From positions 7,524,001-7,588,000 of the forward strand of contig OZ038472.1 of assembly GCA_964036295.1 (NCBI GenBank): a stretch of DNA of 64,000 nt, written 5' to 3'. Shown in pieces: positions 55,728 to 64,000 of the stretch. Made by a program: the position numbers and the translations under genes. The notes beneath the pieces were generated by a model. It saw only the letters and a list, made by a program, of their open reading frames with translations. It searched no databases and had not been told where the DNA came from. How positions within the stretch are numbered: the first letter of the stretch is position 1; each line of letters begins with the position of its first letter. The DNA is from Plumapathes pennacea. Lineage: Eukaryota > Cnidaria > Anthozoa > Antipatharia > Myriopathidae.

Positions 55728-55868
55728 TACCCGTTACCCGTCGCCCGCTGCCCGTTACTCGCTTACCCGTTACCCGCTACCCGTCACCCGCTACCCGCTA
55801 CCCGCTACCCGTCACCCGTCATCCGCTACCCGTTACCCGTCACCCGCTACCCGTCACCCGTTACCCGC
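55728..55868 (-). repeat. GGGTNNC heptamer array, right (inverted)
   Basis: About 20 units read as GNNACCC on the plus strand. The order of unit variants is not a mirror image of the left array, so the two have been diverging or expanding separately. Confidence 0.92.
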
Positions 55869-56645
55869 GGAAAAGACCTGCCGGTGCCGAAGAAACGGCT
55901 CCACAAAGGGAACAGCGCTTGGAAGCAAATCGGGAGCTTCAGACGCCGTCTTGTGTTAAACTCAGATCCTTATTCAGAAAGGACAAGCAACAAAGGTTAG
56001 TCAGTGGAAAGCGAACAATCACCGTGACAAATATATTCTACCCGTATCTTGTAACTCGATCACTTCAAGAATGTATTAAAATCTGTATGCTGATCATTTT
56101 CCCTCGAAGTATTGTTTTAATACGCTTCTGTTGCCAGTTTCGGCTACCGTGTTGGCTCAGAGCAATCGGAACTTTGAGTCTTGAATTATTCAGTCAGATG
56201 TCTTATTATTTCTTTCAAGACTAAAACTGTCAAATACTGTAATTTGACATGCGGTGATTGCAGCGAGAATCATTCATAAGCCCTTAGAAGTATGACTAGG
56301 TCTGAAGCCCGTGTATAATTTGAAGTAAACCGTTCAAGTTTTGCTTTGATTCTGGGAGAAATCATGTTGTTTTGAGCGCGTTCACGTACAAAACAATTCG
56401 AGCTCATTAAACATGTATGCCCGAGTCTTGTGCATGCAGTCCAGAGTAAAATTGCACAAGAAGCCTATTTAATTGTACTGCCTATGAATTCAAAATTGGA
56501 AAATCAGTGTTCCTTTTTTCCGTACTACGACGGCCGACCAACTTCAAAATTTGAATATTAAATTTGAGAACGTGCTTGGCAGACTGTATGAATTAATTTG
56601 ACGTGCAGACCGTGGGAAATACGTACTTCGTCACGCAATCGACTC

Positions 56646-57019
56646 TTAGGCCCCGTCCACACTACGCCGGATAAATTTGAAAACGCAACTTTATTCTTAC
56701 GGTTAGGCCTACCGTCCACACTAATCCGGATAAATTGTCCACGAAAACGGAACTTTTCGAAAACGCTCTTCAAAGTGGATAAATTTGAAAACGCCGGCTT
56801 TGCGTTTTGGTGTGGACGAAAAACATTTTGAAAACGGAACTTTTCGAAAACTCTGACTCACGTGGTCACGTCAAGTGGTTTCAAAGATTGTCAGGGACGT
56901 TTGTAGAGCAATAACAATACATTTGGGCCCGGAAACATTTTATCCGTTTTCCAGTGTGGACGGAAAACATTTCTTGCGTTTTCAGAGTGAAAGTTGCGTT
57001 TTCAAATTTATCTGGCGTA
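56646..57019. mobile_element. MITE with TACGCCGGATAAATTTG inverted repeats
   Basis: The left end TTAGGCCCCGTCCACACTAC is followed by an inverted repeat at 56663-56692, paired with 56990-57019. Internal TTGAAAACGGAACTTTTCG motifs repeat. The right side lacks the matching GTGTGGACGGGGCC end, so it is truncated or joined to the LINE ORF1 that begins there. Confidence 0.65.
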
Positions 57020-57765
57020 TACCTCTCAATAGTAGAAGAGTGTTGAGTAGGACGGAACAGTATGGTGCCATCGTCGGTCCAGACTTTCGTCACGATGCCT
57101 GAATTGATTTCTTGACTCAGATATTTCAAGATGTTCCTTCTTGCGATGGTGAGATCCTCCTGTACGTTATATGGTCTCTTGTTTTCTTTGAGTAGACGTC
57201 GTTTACGTAGGATTTCAACCTTGGTATTGTGACGAACCAGGCGTACAATAATCGGTCGAGGCTTCGTCGGGGATCTTTTCCCAACACGGTGGGATCGGCT
57301 AATGTCGCTGGCGGATAGTTGTACTCCAAGTTCACTAGCAAAAAAATTTATTGCTAGATCGTCGGTGTTTTCCTTTGCGTCATCAGCTGCTTCGGGTATT
57401 CCAAAGATTCGTACGTTTGTACGTCTAGTATATTGTTCGAGATCATCGATTTGTTCAAGGAGTCGAGAGTTCGTACATTGAAGGTTGGTGATCTTAGTTT
57501 CCGTGGCCATGTGAGAATCTTTTTGTTCAGCAGCATCAAACAGGATGCTCTCTGGAAGGGAGCTCGTAAACTCGGAAGAAGAGACGTAGTCATCTACCGC
57601 TTTGGAGGCTTGAGCTTTGAGAAGATCCTTCACAATGGCAGGAAGTGTGCTTGCAATCCAGTCATTGAGTTTGATCTCTAATTTCGCCCAAACATCATCC
57701 AGGAATGAGTCACCAGATTTCTCAGGAGATGCAACGGCTTTAGTGGCTCCTTTAGGTTTGCCCAT
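57020..57765 (-). pseudogene. LINE ORF1 (RRM/Transposase_22-like), C-terminus lost
   Basis: RNA-binding chaperone of an L1-like or related retrotransposon. From ATG 57765 (MGKPKGATKAVASPEKSGDS): a helical region, a coiled-coil segment (LQCTNSRLLEQIDDLEQYTR) and the RRM-like domain with RRTNVRIFGIPE, DISRSHRVGKRS and RPIIVRLVRHNTKVEILRKR, then NVQEDLT. After about residue 247 the frame runs into the adjacent MITE at 57019, so the normal C-terminus is missing. No matching ORF2 follows. Confidence 0.72.
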
Positions 57766-58860
57766 AGTTGAATTTTGAAGAGTCTCGCTAGTTTAAGCTA
57801 CATTTACGTCCAAGGTAGGGTTAGTGCAAAAAAGCAGTTTCTAGTTTCTAGTTAGTTTTATTTGTCGGAAAAACGAAGAAAGCCCAAATGTTTCTAGCTG
57901 CGCGCAAAGTGCGGATCAAAAGTTTGTCAAAGATCGAAAAATGGATAACAGATATTAAGCGCATGTTACTAGAGAGTATAAGCTCCTTGGTGTGCGTGGA
58001 TCGCACACCTCCGAGGCAAAAAAAATTACTACACAGTGCACTGCGCAGGGTGTAAATTTCCCAAATGAAACAAAATGCTATAAAATGAAACTAGTATCAA
58101 AGTGAGTTTAACAAATGAAAGAAACGATCTTATCGAAAAGGAGAAAGAATATATAAAATGGGCGCCGCGGTTTTGATACAAAAACTTTACCTACCCCAAA
58201 TCCGAAATTTTCGTGTAAATTATTGTGGGCGCGGCATGCGCCTACAAATGTATCTAGAGGGTGATACATGTCGCACAGCTCGACCAAAAGTTTTTTTATA
58301 GTTGTTTGCTGTGTATGCCACTATAATTTCAAAGGATGAGATATTAATTGGACGACGGATATATTTGTTAAATTCGAGTGGAATGGTGGCTCACCTTTTT
58401 TTTGTTTCATTTATAGATCAATCAAAAACAGGTTTTTCACCGCTTTGCCGAAGATGCATGCGCTAATACAGCATCGGTGAAAGTCAAAGGACAAGCGACA
58501 GAGATATTTGTTAAATTCGAGTGTAATGATGCTGGAGTTGATCAAAAATTGCGTTTCTTGGAGTACGGCTAGGTCACAGCCACGACAATTTTTCCCCAAC
58601 CCCCACACCCTCACAAACCAAATATGACGGCATCATTAACCCTTGTTCAAGTCGTGCTAGGAAGAGTTTGGACAATCCTGAAACGATTTACGGTATTTAC
58701 ATTTCTCATACAATATACTTCAGGCAAATATAGCGTTTGTGACTACCTGATTATGTAGTCGCACAAATTGTTGGTATTTACTTTCAGTGGGGTAGGGTGA
58801 GGACTGACGGTGCGAACTTGTCGATTTTTGCTCGAAAAAGGGGTGAAATGCCTTTTCTTC

Positions 58861-59150
58861 AGACGCTACAGTGTACAAAACACGGAAAGAACCGCATAGT
58901 GCGTAGAAAATGGATTTGAGCGTTGTATGCGAAATAGTCGTTTTTTGCAATGAACCGGGTGAGACTCGTTGAGTTTAGACGCTACAGTGCAGGAAATATA
59001 GACAAATGCGCATAAAAATGAAAAAGAAGGCGATGAAGCAGCAGTTATAGAAAATAATCACGTTTCTTGCTTTGAACCAGATGAAACTTTCTGCTATTAC
59101 ATACTACACTGACCGAAACACGGGCAAAATCGCATAAAACGCTGAAATGA
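58861..59150. repeat. Degenerate tandem repeat, about 120-bp period
   Basis: Three loose copies sharing CTACAGTG/CTACACTG, a GAAA-rich stretch, GCATAAAA/GCATAGTG and TGAACCGGGTGAGACT-like phrases. Copies are divergent, so the period is approximate. Confidence 0.45.
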
Positions 59151-59780
59151 TGAATTAGAGTCTAAATTTGAAATGCTTATGGATGTGTAGGGGTTTCCTA
59201 CTCTCCGTCCCTCTGGCACAGTTTACAGCCACCGGGTATGTGCTTTACTATAATGAACAAATAATCAGTCAGAAAACTGCAGCTTTTGTAAATCTTATTG
59301 CTTTAAAGCTGTTGATATCACCAAAGAAATAAGGAATTATTTTGACTACTTCTTGCAAATAGTAGGTTGACCAGCCGGCGACATATACGTGGCTAGGGGA
59401 TGTCGGTGTAATATTGTCAAGCAAGGCGTGATCTTTCTAAACGCAAAATTCTTCAAGAACAATCTTGCTCTAAAGACATCAAGAGCGATCACACCTTTGA
59501 GTTCCTCGTGAGCATTTATTAAGCATTAATTGTACTGAAGTTATCAGGTTCAAGATTTCCGAGGGCTTGACTTTTGAGTATGGGTACAGTTTATCAATTC
59601 ATTGCCGGCAACCGATGCCGGATTACCGGCTTACGACTGATTGAAGGAAATTGGCCCAAAACAAGTAGCGCGCCACCTCCGAGCTTATGATGAAGGTGAG
59701 AATCCAATAAAACTAAGTCACTAAAACCAAGGCTATAGCAAACAAATCTGACTTCCCCTCAAATATATATATTCAATATC

Positions 59781-59847
59781 ACGACCCCACAAGCTGATGC
59801 TTAAACTCTTATCGTGTTTAAATAAAGATTATCGTATCGTATTGTAA
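59781..59847 (+). repeat. Non-LTR retroelement 3' tail, copy 3
   Basis: ACGACCCCACAAGCTGATGC, then CTTATCGTGTTTAAATAAAG, then an ATCGT satellite. It is the best-preserved of the three copies. Confidence 0.6.
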
Positions 59848-60400
59848 CCAAATGCCACTTGCGAGGTTGCAAAAAATATAACAAAACTGCGCAAGGTGTC
59901 AAGCAATGTGCTTTGGGATGTGGGGATCTTCAATTCTTACTGACACAGTGAAGCATCTACCTTAACATCCACAGAACCTTCCAGCGTATTTGCGGCTTCT
60001 GTTGCGGACAAAAGCGGATTTGAAGGTTGCTACGCGCGTAATATTAGACAACATTCTCCAACCTTTGCACCATAAGGTACTCCCAAGAAGCTGACAGAGC
60101 TATTTTCCACGGGCATGAAACATTGAAACAGCAAACAAGGTGGCAATGAAGCTACAGGCCTACCTGACTGATAACTATTGGAAAAAGCCAGGGTGATTGT
60201 GAACAAGTTGAACTAGTCGGCAAGTGGTCGGTAACGTGGTCAGTAACGTGGTCGGTATGTGGCTGGTAAGATTTAGTGGTCGGTAAGTGGTCGGTAGCGT
60301 TTTTCATTTCGGATAACGTTTATTTGAAGAGTTAAATGAATCATTCACTTTTATTAACGTGGTGGCTCTTAAGAGAGCCGTTGTTTTGAGTGGCAGGCCA

Positions 60401-60617
60401 TTAGTAGCCCGCGGCGATGTCTTGGATGATTGCAAGGAGCCAGTCGGCTTGGCTAAATTGTCGTTTCCACATGAACTCGTCAAGGTACTCTGGGATGTGA
60501 TCGTAGCGAGTGCCGTTCATCCGCTTCAGCTTTCGCTTCACAGCACTCCAGAGGCATTCGACAATATTGGTTATGCACACCTGTGAAAGGGTCAACGAAG
60601 CTTTCAGAGTGGTTCAC
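60401..60617 (-). pseudogene. Merlin/ISXO2-like (IS1595 family) transposase remnant
   Basis: The minus strand from 60617 encodes VNHSESFVDPFTGVH, then, one base out of frame, TNIVECLWSAVKRKLKRMNG and YLDEFMWKRQF before a stop at 60401. NHS..FVDP.TG.HTN.IE..W..KR.LKRM.GT and YLDEFMWR are hallmarks of the C-terminal part of ISXO2/IS1016-type DDE transposases, the bacterial relatives of eukaryotic Merlin elements. An extra base in GCATAACC (near 60571-60574) breaks the frame, and poly-C tracts cut off the upstream part. A TTTCACAG acceptor at the join might instead suggest splicing, but the match of the upstream frame favours frameshift. Confidence 0.65.
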
Positions 60618-60650
60618 CCCCCCCCCATCCCCTCCCCCCCCCCTCCATTA
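60618..60650. repeat. C-rich tract
   Basis: Interrupted poly-C runs that end the recognisable part of the transposase remnant. Confidence 0.8.
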
Positions 60651-62006
60651 CTATGTGTACAGAAAGGCACTATAACTGGCAGTTTCTCTTTCATTTTCTG
60701 TAGAGGGCACAGCAGCAGAGATCAATAACGAAGTCGTTCCACTATCACTGGTCTTGTCGTCAAAGGGCATCGTCTTCAAGGGCAGAGAGGAACTCCTGTA
60801 GGTTGTAGGAACTCGCTTCACCATTCAGAACATCCGTTCTTTTGGATTCTACAATTGGATCTTGGTTCTTTTGGATCCTCCCACTTGTGACCTACAAAGA
60901 GATCCCACAACCTTTTTTTGGTAAATATACGCAGTGTTCAGGCAGTAAACTGTTTGCAAAAAGCATCGGCATGACAGCACCCACTTGGAATATAAGGCAA
61001 ATCTAGTTTTTTTCTCCCACACTGAGTCAGTGTACAAACAAATAAAGTAGTCCTATTTTGCACCAAAGCCTGAAATTCTTACAGGGTTCAGATAAGTTCG
61101 TCATTCTCATTTATACACCAAGTAGCCATAAGTATTAGCCATCAGTCCAAATTTCCTGATTTTGTAAGGCAACCAAAAATTGCACCATATTCAAGACACT
61201 ATTGCAAAATGCTTTATTCCACGTAATTTTCCTTAGGCAACAGAGCCGTCTGCATTTACGCGGCAATACATATCAGGTACAAAACTCCTTGTAACAAATA
61301 CGTCTTGTCAAATGCTATCATATAGACAAAGTGATGGCAAGATAAACATTATGTGAAAAGGTTGATTACAAATCATTTAATGTAATCGCAATTCTTGTTG
61401 CGCAGAGCAAGAGTTCAAGCCAAAGCAGGAGTTTAAGTTAGTTGAGTGTGGGAGTTAAGTTCCCTGTTTAAGACGCGAAAATGTAAAATCATATACCATG
61501 TTTAAGCCAGCTGGAGGACCCTGAAAACTATACCCTATCCAGCAGAACGTCCCTATAGGAAATATAGGGGATAACTTTACCCTCCACCCCCCCCCCCCCC
61601 CCCCCAGCCAGTTGCCAAGTTTTACTGACAAGCCCTGTCAATAAATAAAGATAAACTAAATAATTTAGTTTATTTTTATTTAGTTATCTTTATTTAGCAA
61701 ATATAATAATCATTCTATTTAATATATGTATGTGAGACTATTTTGTTGACACATGTCATTCTACATGCCAAGGTTTCCTTTCTCTGTTGCTTGCAGCATA
61801 TTGGGTTGGCTTTTGCGATCAATATCAAGGTCTTCTCAACCTGTGTAGTAAATCTACGGCAACAAATGATACTACTGTAGCTCTACATGTACCAGTGTTG
61901 GCACTAGATGCTTCATGGACACATTAATATCACTATGATGGCTCAAGTGAAATATAATCCTCATTGTTTGCTGCAAACATGGTATTATAATATAATCATA
62001 TTATTA

Positions 62007-62261
62007 TAGTTGTAGCATAGCCCAGAAATTAATATAAACACATTATAGCATTAATCTGTTCAGTAAAATGATATGCACCGACTGATTGTGAAATAAGTCT
62101 GTAATGGTACCAAATAGAGTCAATATATGAGTTGAGATGTTGCAATAAAGTCAGTTGTAAGAGTAACATCTGCGTGTTGAGATCGTTCTCACACTACGAA
62201 CCAAAGTTCTACGCTAGCTCAACCCCTTGACCAACAACGAACCAGGTAAATGCTACATAGT
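62007..62261. mobile_element. 247-bp MITE with TAGT duplication and known empty site
   Basis: The body 62011-62257 starts TGTAGCAT and ends ATGCTACA, flanked by TAGT on both sides. Copy A has a single TAGT at this place (minus strand of about 46937-46945). Non-coding; superfamily not assigned. Confidence 0.7.
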
Positions 62262-62945
62262 AATGGATTTGTACTATTCTGAAGAGTAGCAAACAGTTTT
62301 AAAACCCTGATTTAATAAGAACCTACTTAAGAACCAAAACAGCCTGATTTAATTCCCACTGAACACCCGATATATAAGAACCTATTTAGGCTGACTTGTA
62401 TGAATGTAGGTTCTTATAAGCGGGTGTTTACTGTAATGCTAAATATTTTCTAAATAATGTTTTAACAAGCCGTATATACCACACACTCACAGCTCAACGT
62501 ACACAAGAAGCAATATTCAAACTACACAAACCATATCCTGCAATTCCATGCACGCCAGGTTTGTATCAGCATCACCAAGATGTATGGCCGCCTCTCGTCG
62601 CACATCGAACGTGAAAGGCAAGCGTTCTCAAGAGATATCCAGCCTACATGACGCAGTGGTCTACTGCTACAAACGAGCATTTGGAAGTCGTTTGGCCGCC
62701 TTACCCGAAGGAGTTGCGCTAGCATCATCGTCGCATCTGTTATGAGATTCTTTCCTGGACTTCTTTTCTACTCTCGATAAGGTTGTAGCATTCAGCAACA
62801 GCGTCGGTTGATAAATCTCGAGAACGCTTGCATGCCACGAGAGGCGGCCATTTTGATGAAGCAGATGGCCCTGGGGACAAGCATCGCATGACCTGCCCTG
62901 GGAACAATCATAATCATTATTTCCAGATCAAATATGAATTTATGA

Positions 62946-63608
62946 TCTTCTCTATATAATAATACGCTAAGCAACCGCTGACCGCGGCTCATGTGTGTGT
63001 GTGTGTGTGTAACAAATTGATATAATTTCGATTGGTGACGTAACAAATTAAACCGGTAATTAGATAATGCGTGGTTTGAATTTCTGACGCAACATTAATG
63101 CTCACGTACGATCGTTAGTCATAATTACTGTATCGTCAATTCAAATTGAATCGCCGGGAAAAGCAGGCCAGAAATCTTCTCGACCGCTGCCTTTCAACCA
63201 AGCCCACGGGACGCGATTACTGAAGGTGAGAATTCCGTTTGAGTTTAGAAAGAGAATTTCAGAGTGTCAACTGACTGGATGGCGGGGTGATGCTGCCGCA
63301 TGTTCGAAAAACGGGAAGATTTTGATGTCGAACGATCGGTGGTTCGACGAGTCAAGTACGGTCGAGTGGTACATGCGCTACAGGGACGTGTGTATTTTGA
63401 CGCGGTAAACTGCGTTTGAGATGCTCGAAATTGAATTCAAAAAGGAGAAAAGAAAGAAAAGAATTTCGAAAAACGGGGAGCTTTTGATGTCGATGGATCG
63501 GCAATTCACCGAGTGGTACAGTCGAGTGGTTATGTACTACAGAGAGATTTTGATGTTAGGGTTAGAAAAAAGAAATCCAATCCCCGTATTTTACGGGGGT
63601 CCCGCTAG
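62946..63608 (+). mobile_element. Non-autonomous Helitron, copy H5
   Basis: Starts TCTTCTCTATATAATAATAC after A and ends with hairpin CCCCGTATTTTACGGGG (63582-63598), then GTCCCGCTAG, followed by T. 663 bp, with a (TG)n tract near the 5' end and an internal duplication around the TTCGAAAAACGGG motif. Inserted in copy B; copy A has the uninterrupted TTATGA|TAATCATT. No Rep/helicase. Confidence 0.82.
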
Positions 63609-63663
63609 TAATCATTATTCTCGCCTCGAGATCGTGTTCTCGAAACATGTCAAAATTACAAAA

Positions 63664-63704
63664 TCTCTATATAATAATACGCTTAGCAACCGCTGACCGC
63701 GGCT

Positions 63705-63739
<35 letters not shown>

Positions 63740-64000
63740 CAAATTGATATAATTTCGATTGGTGACGTAACAAATTAAACCGGTAATTAGATAATGCGTG
63801 GTTTGAATTTCTGACGCAACAAATGCTCGCGTACGATCGTATATTTACTGTATCGTCAATTCGAATTGAATCGCCGGGAAAAGCAGGCCAGAAATCTTCT
63901 CGACCGCTGCCTTTCAACCAAGCCCACGGGACGCGATTACTGAAGGTGAGAATTCCGTTTGAGTTTAGAAAGAGAATTTCAGAGTGTCAACTGACTGGAT
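63664..64000 (+). mobile_element. Non-autonomous Helitron, copy H6, cut by window end
   Basis: Begins TCTCTATATAATAATACGCT after A, 56 bases beyond H5, and is almost identical to H5 as far as the window runs (small differences in the TG tract and in a TAGTCATAAT stretch). Confidence 0.78.

Larger units (their letters stand above)
54651..55892. mobile_element. Foldback-like transposon with heptamer-array termini and 9-bp TSD
   Basis: The body is 54660-55883. TSD GTGCCGAAG lies at 54651-54659 and 55884-55892. Both ends read CGGCAGGTCTTTTCC inward and then run into arrays of GGGTNNC heptamers (AGC, GAC, AAC variants), about 20 units on each side (54676-54815 and, inverted, 55728-55868). A 0.9-kb unique core separates them. 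Long inverted termini made of short tandem units with a 9-bp TSD are the architecture of Drosophila Foldback elements and some Mutator-like elements. No transposase motif is seen. Confidence 0.78.
54482..56043 (+). pseudogene. STPR-like ORF split by a foldback-like element
   Basis: ATG 54482 (MNLKTGKLDTARSREARLQK), open to the insertion. The frame resumes after 55892 with ETAPQREQRLEANRELQ and CVKLRSLFRKDKQQRLVSGK. Omitting the element plus one copy of the 9-bp duplication restores an uninterrupted frame across the junction. A GTTAGT following CAACAAAG near 55995 could be a splice donor, so the 3' limit is uncertain. Relative to R1 it has fewer repeats and CAA where R1 has a stop. Confidence 0.5.
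54230..56645 (+). repeat. Tandem repeat unit R2, interrupted twice
   Basis: Homologous to R1 but split by a 1,224-bp foldback-like element (54660-55883), and cut at 56646, where a GGCCCCGTCCACAC-type MITE begins. The GCGAAGCGAAGCGAAG microduplication marks its 5' end. Confidence 0.65.
57766..60400. other. Intergenic, only repeats recognised
   Basis: No supported gene. A sequence GATATATTTGTTAAATTCGAG recurs near 58346-58386 and 58499-58535. Related phrases (GACGCTACAGTGYA, GGAAA..AACCGCATA, GAACCRGRTGARACT) recur about every 120 bp between 58861 and 59150. A retroelement tail lies at 59781-59847, and GGTCGGTAA-type short repeats at 60218-60300. Confidence 0.5.
61170..63650 (-). mobile_element. 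Dispersed repeat, copy B (inverted partner of 46.2-47.4 kb)
   Basis: Reverse complement of copy A with extra segments: a 247-bp MITE (62011-62257), a Helitron (62946-63608), and about 390 bp at 61528-61917 with a poly-C run. For the first two, copy A preserves the empty site. The third looks like a deletion in copy A, because copy B there continues a sequence also found at 40.75-40.82 kb. Confidence 0.72.

Noticed and set aside
54676-55868. CRISPR-like array or telomeric repeat
   Set aside because: Units are contiguous 7-mers without spacers, in inverted orientation at both ends of a bounded element with a target duplication; the unit is not the metazoan TTAGGG telomere repeat.
60401-60595. 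Host gene 3' exon with TTTCACAG acceptor
   Set aside because: The sequence upstream of the supposed acceptor encodes the expected transposase residues (VNHSESFVDPFTG) one base out of frame, so a frameshifted transposase explains it better.

Overview
This is a eukaryotic, animal-type window with no prokaryotic features. Split genes with GT-AG introns, vertebrate-like signalling proteins, AT-rich intergenic DNA and many transposon families suggest an anthozoan cnidarian, probably a coral or sea anemone. That assignment is inferred from gene and repeat character, not from a species-specific marker.

Layout. Positions 1-6.4 kb carry only repeats. Positions 6.4-14.8 kb hold a minus-strand gene of the NSP family (BCAR3/SH2D3A/SH2D3C type: SH2 plus Cdc25-like domain), which I could join into 4 coding exons with matching phases. 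Positions 16.75-31.0 kb hold a minus-strand CIP4/TOCA/FBP17 gene (F-BAR, HR1, SH3) in 13 coding exons, also with every phase matching. Positions 32.66-34.13 kb hold an intronless PLP-dependent aminotransferase, also minus strand. From 34.2 kb on, the window is mostly transposons. A LINE fragment is interrupted by foldback DNA, which is itself interrupted by an apparently intact Ty3/gypsy LTR element (34.4-39.6 kb) with identical 132-bp LTRs and a likely -1 frameshift between gag and pol. Then come several hairpin/TIR elements (40-46 kb), a small gene possibly encoding the KEOPS subunit GON7 (45.9-46.15 kb), and a PHD-endonuclease-reverse transcriptase LINE with frameshifts (48.7-52.6 kb). After these lie two tandem copies of a repeat encoding an STPR-like Arg/Glu/Gln-rich protein (52.7-56.6 kb), a LINE ORF1 (57.0-57.8 kb), a decayed Merlin/ISXO2-type transposase (60.4-60.6 kb), and the inverted partner (61.2-63.65 kb) of a repeat at 46.2-47.4 kb.

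How the genes relate. The two large host genes are both adaptors of tyrosine-kinase, Rho-GTPase and actin signalling at the membrane. Members of the same two families are also neighbours in the human genome (from memory: BCAR3 beside FNBP1L, SH2D3A beside TRIP10), so this pair is a candidate for very old microsynteny. The NSP protein here also carries a regular array of YDxP motifs of the kind usually found in its partner p130Cas.

Most unusual mobile DNA. (1) A 1.22-kb foldback-like element (54,660-55,883) has inverted termini built of GGGTNNC heptamers and a 9-bp target duplication, and it splits an STPR-like ORF. (2) A non-autonomous Helitron family has at least six copies or parts, including one filled site whose empty counterpart is also in the window. 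(3) There is a nest of elements at 34.2-41.2 kb.
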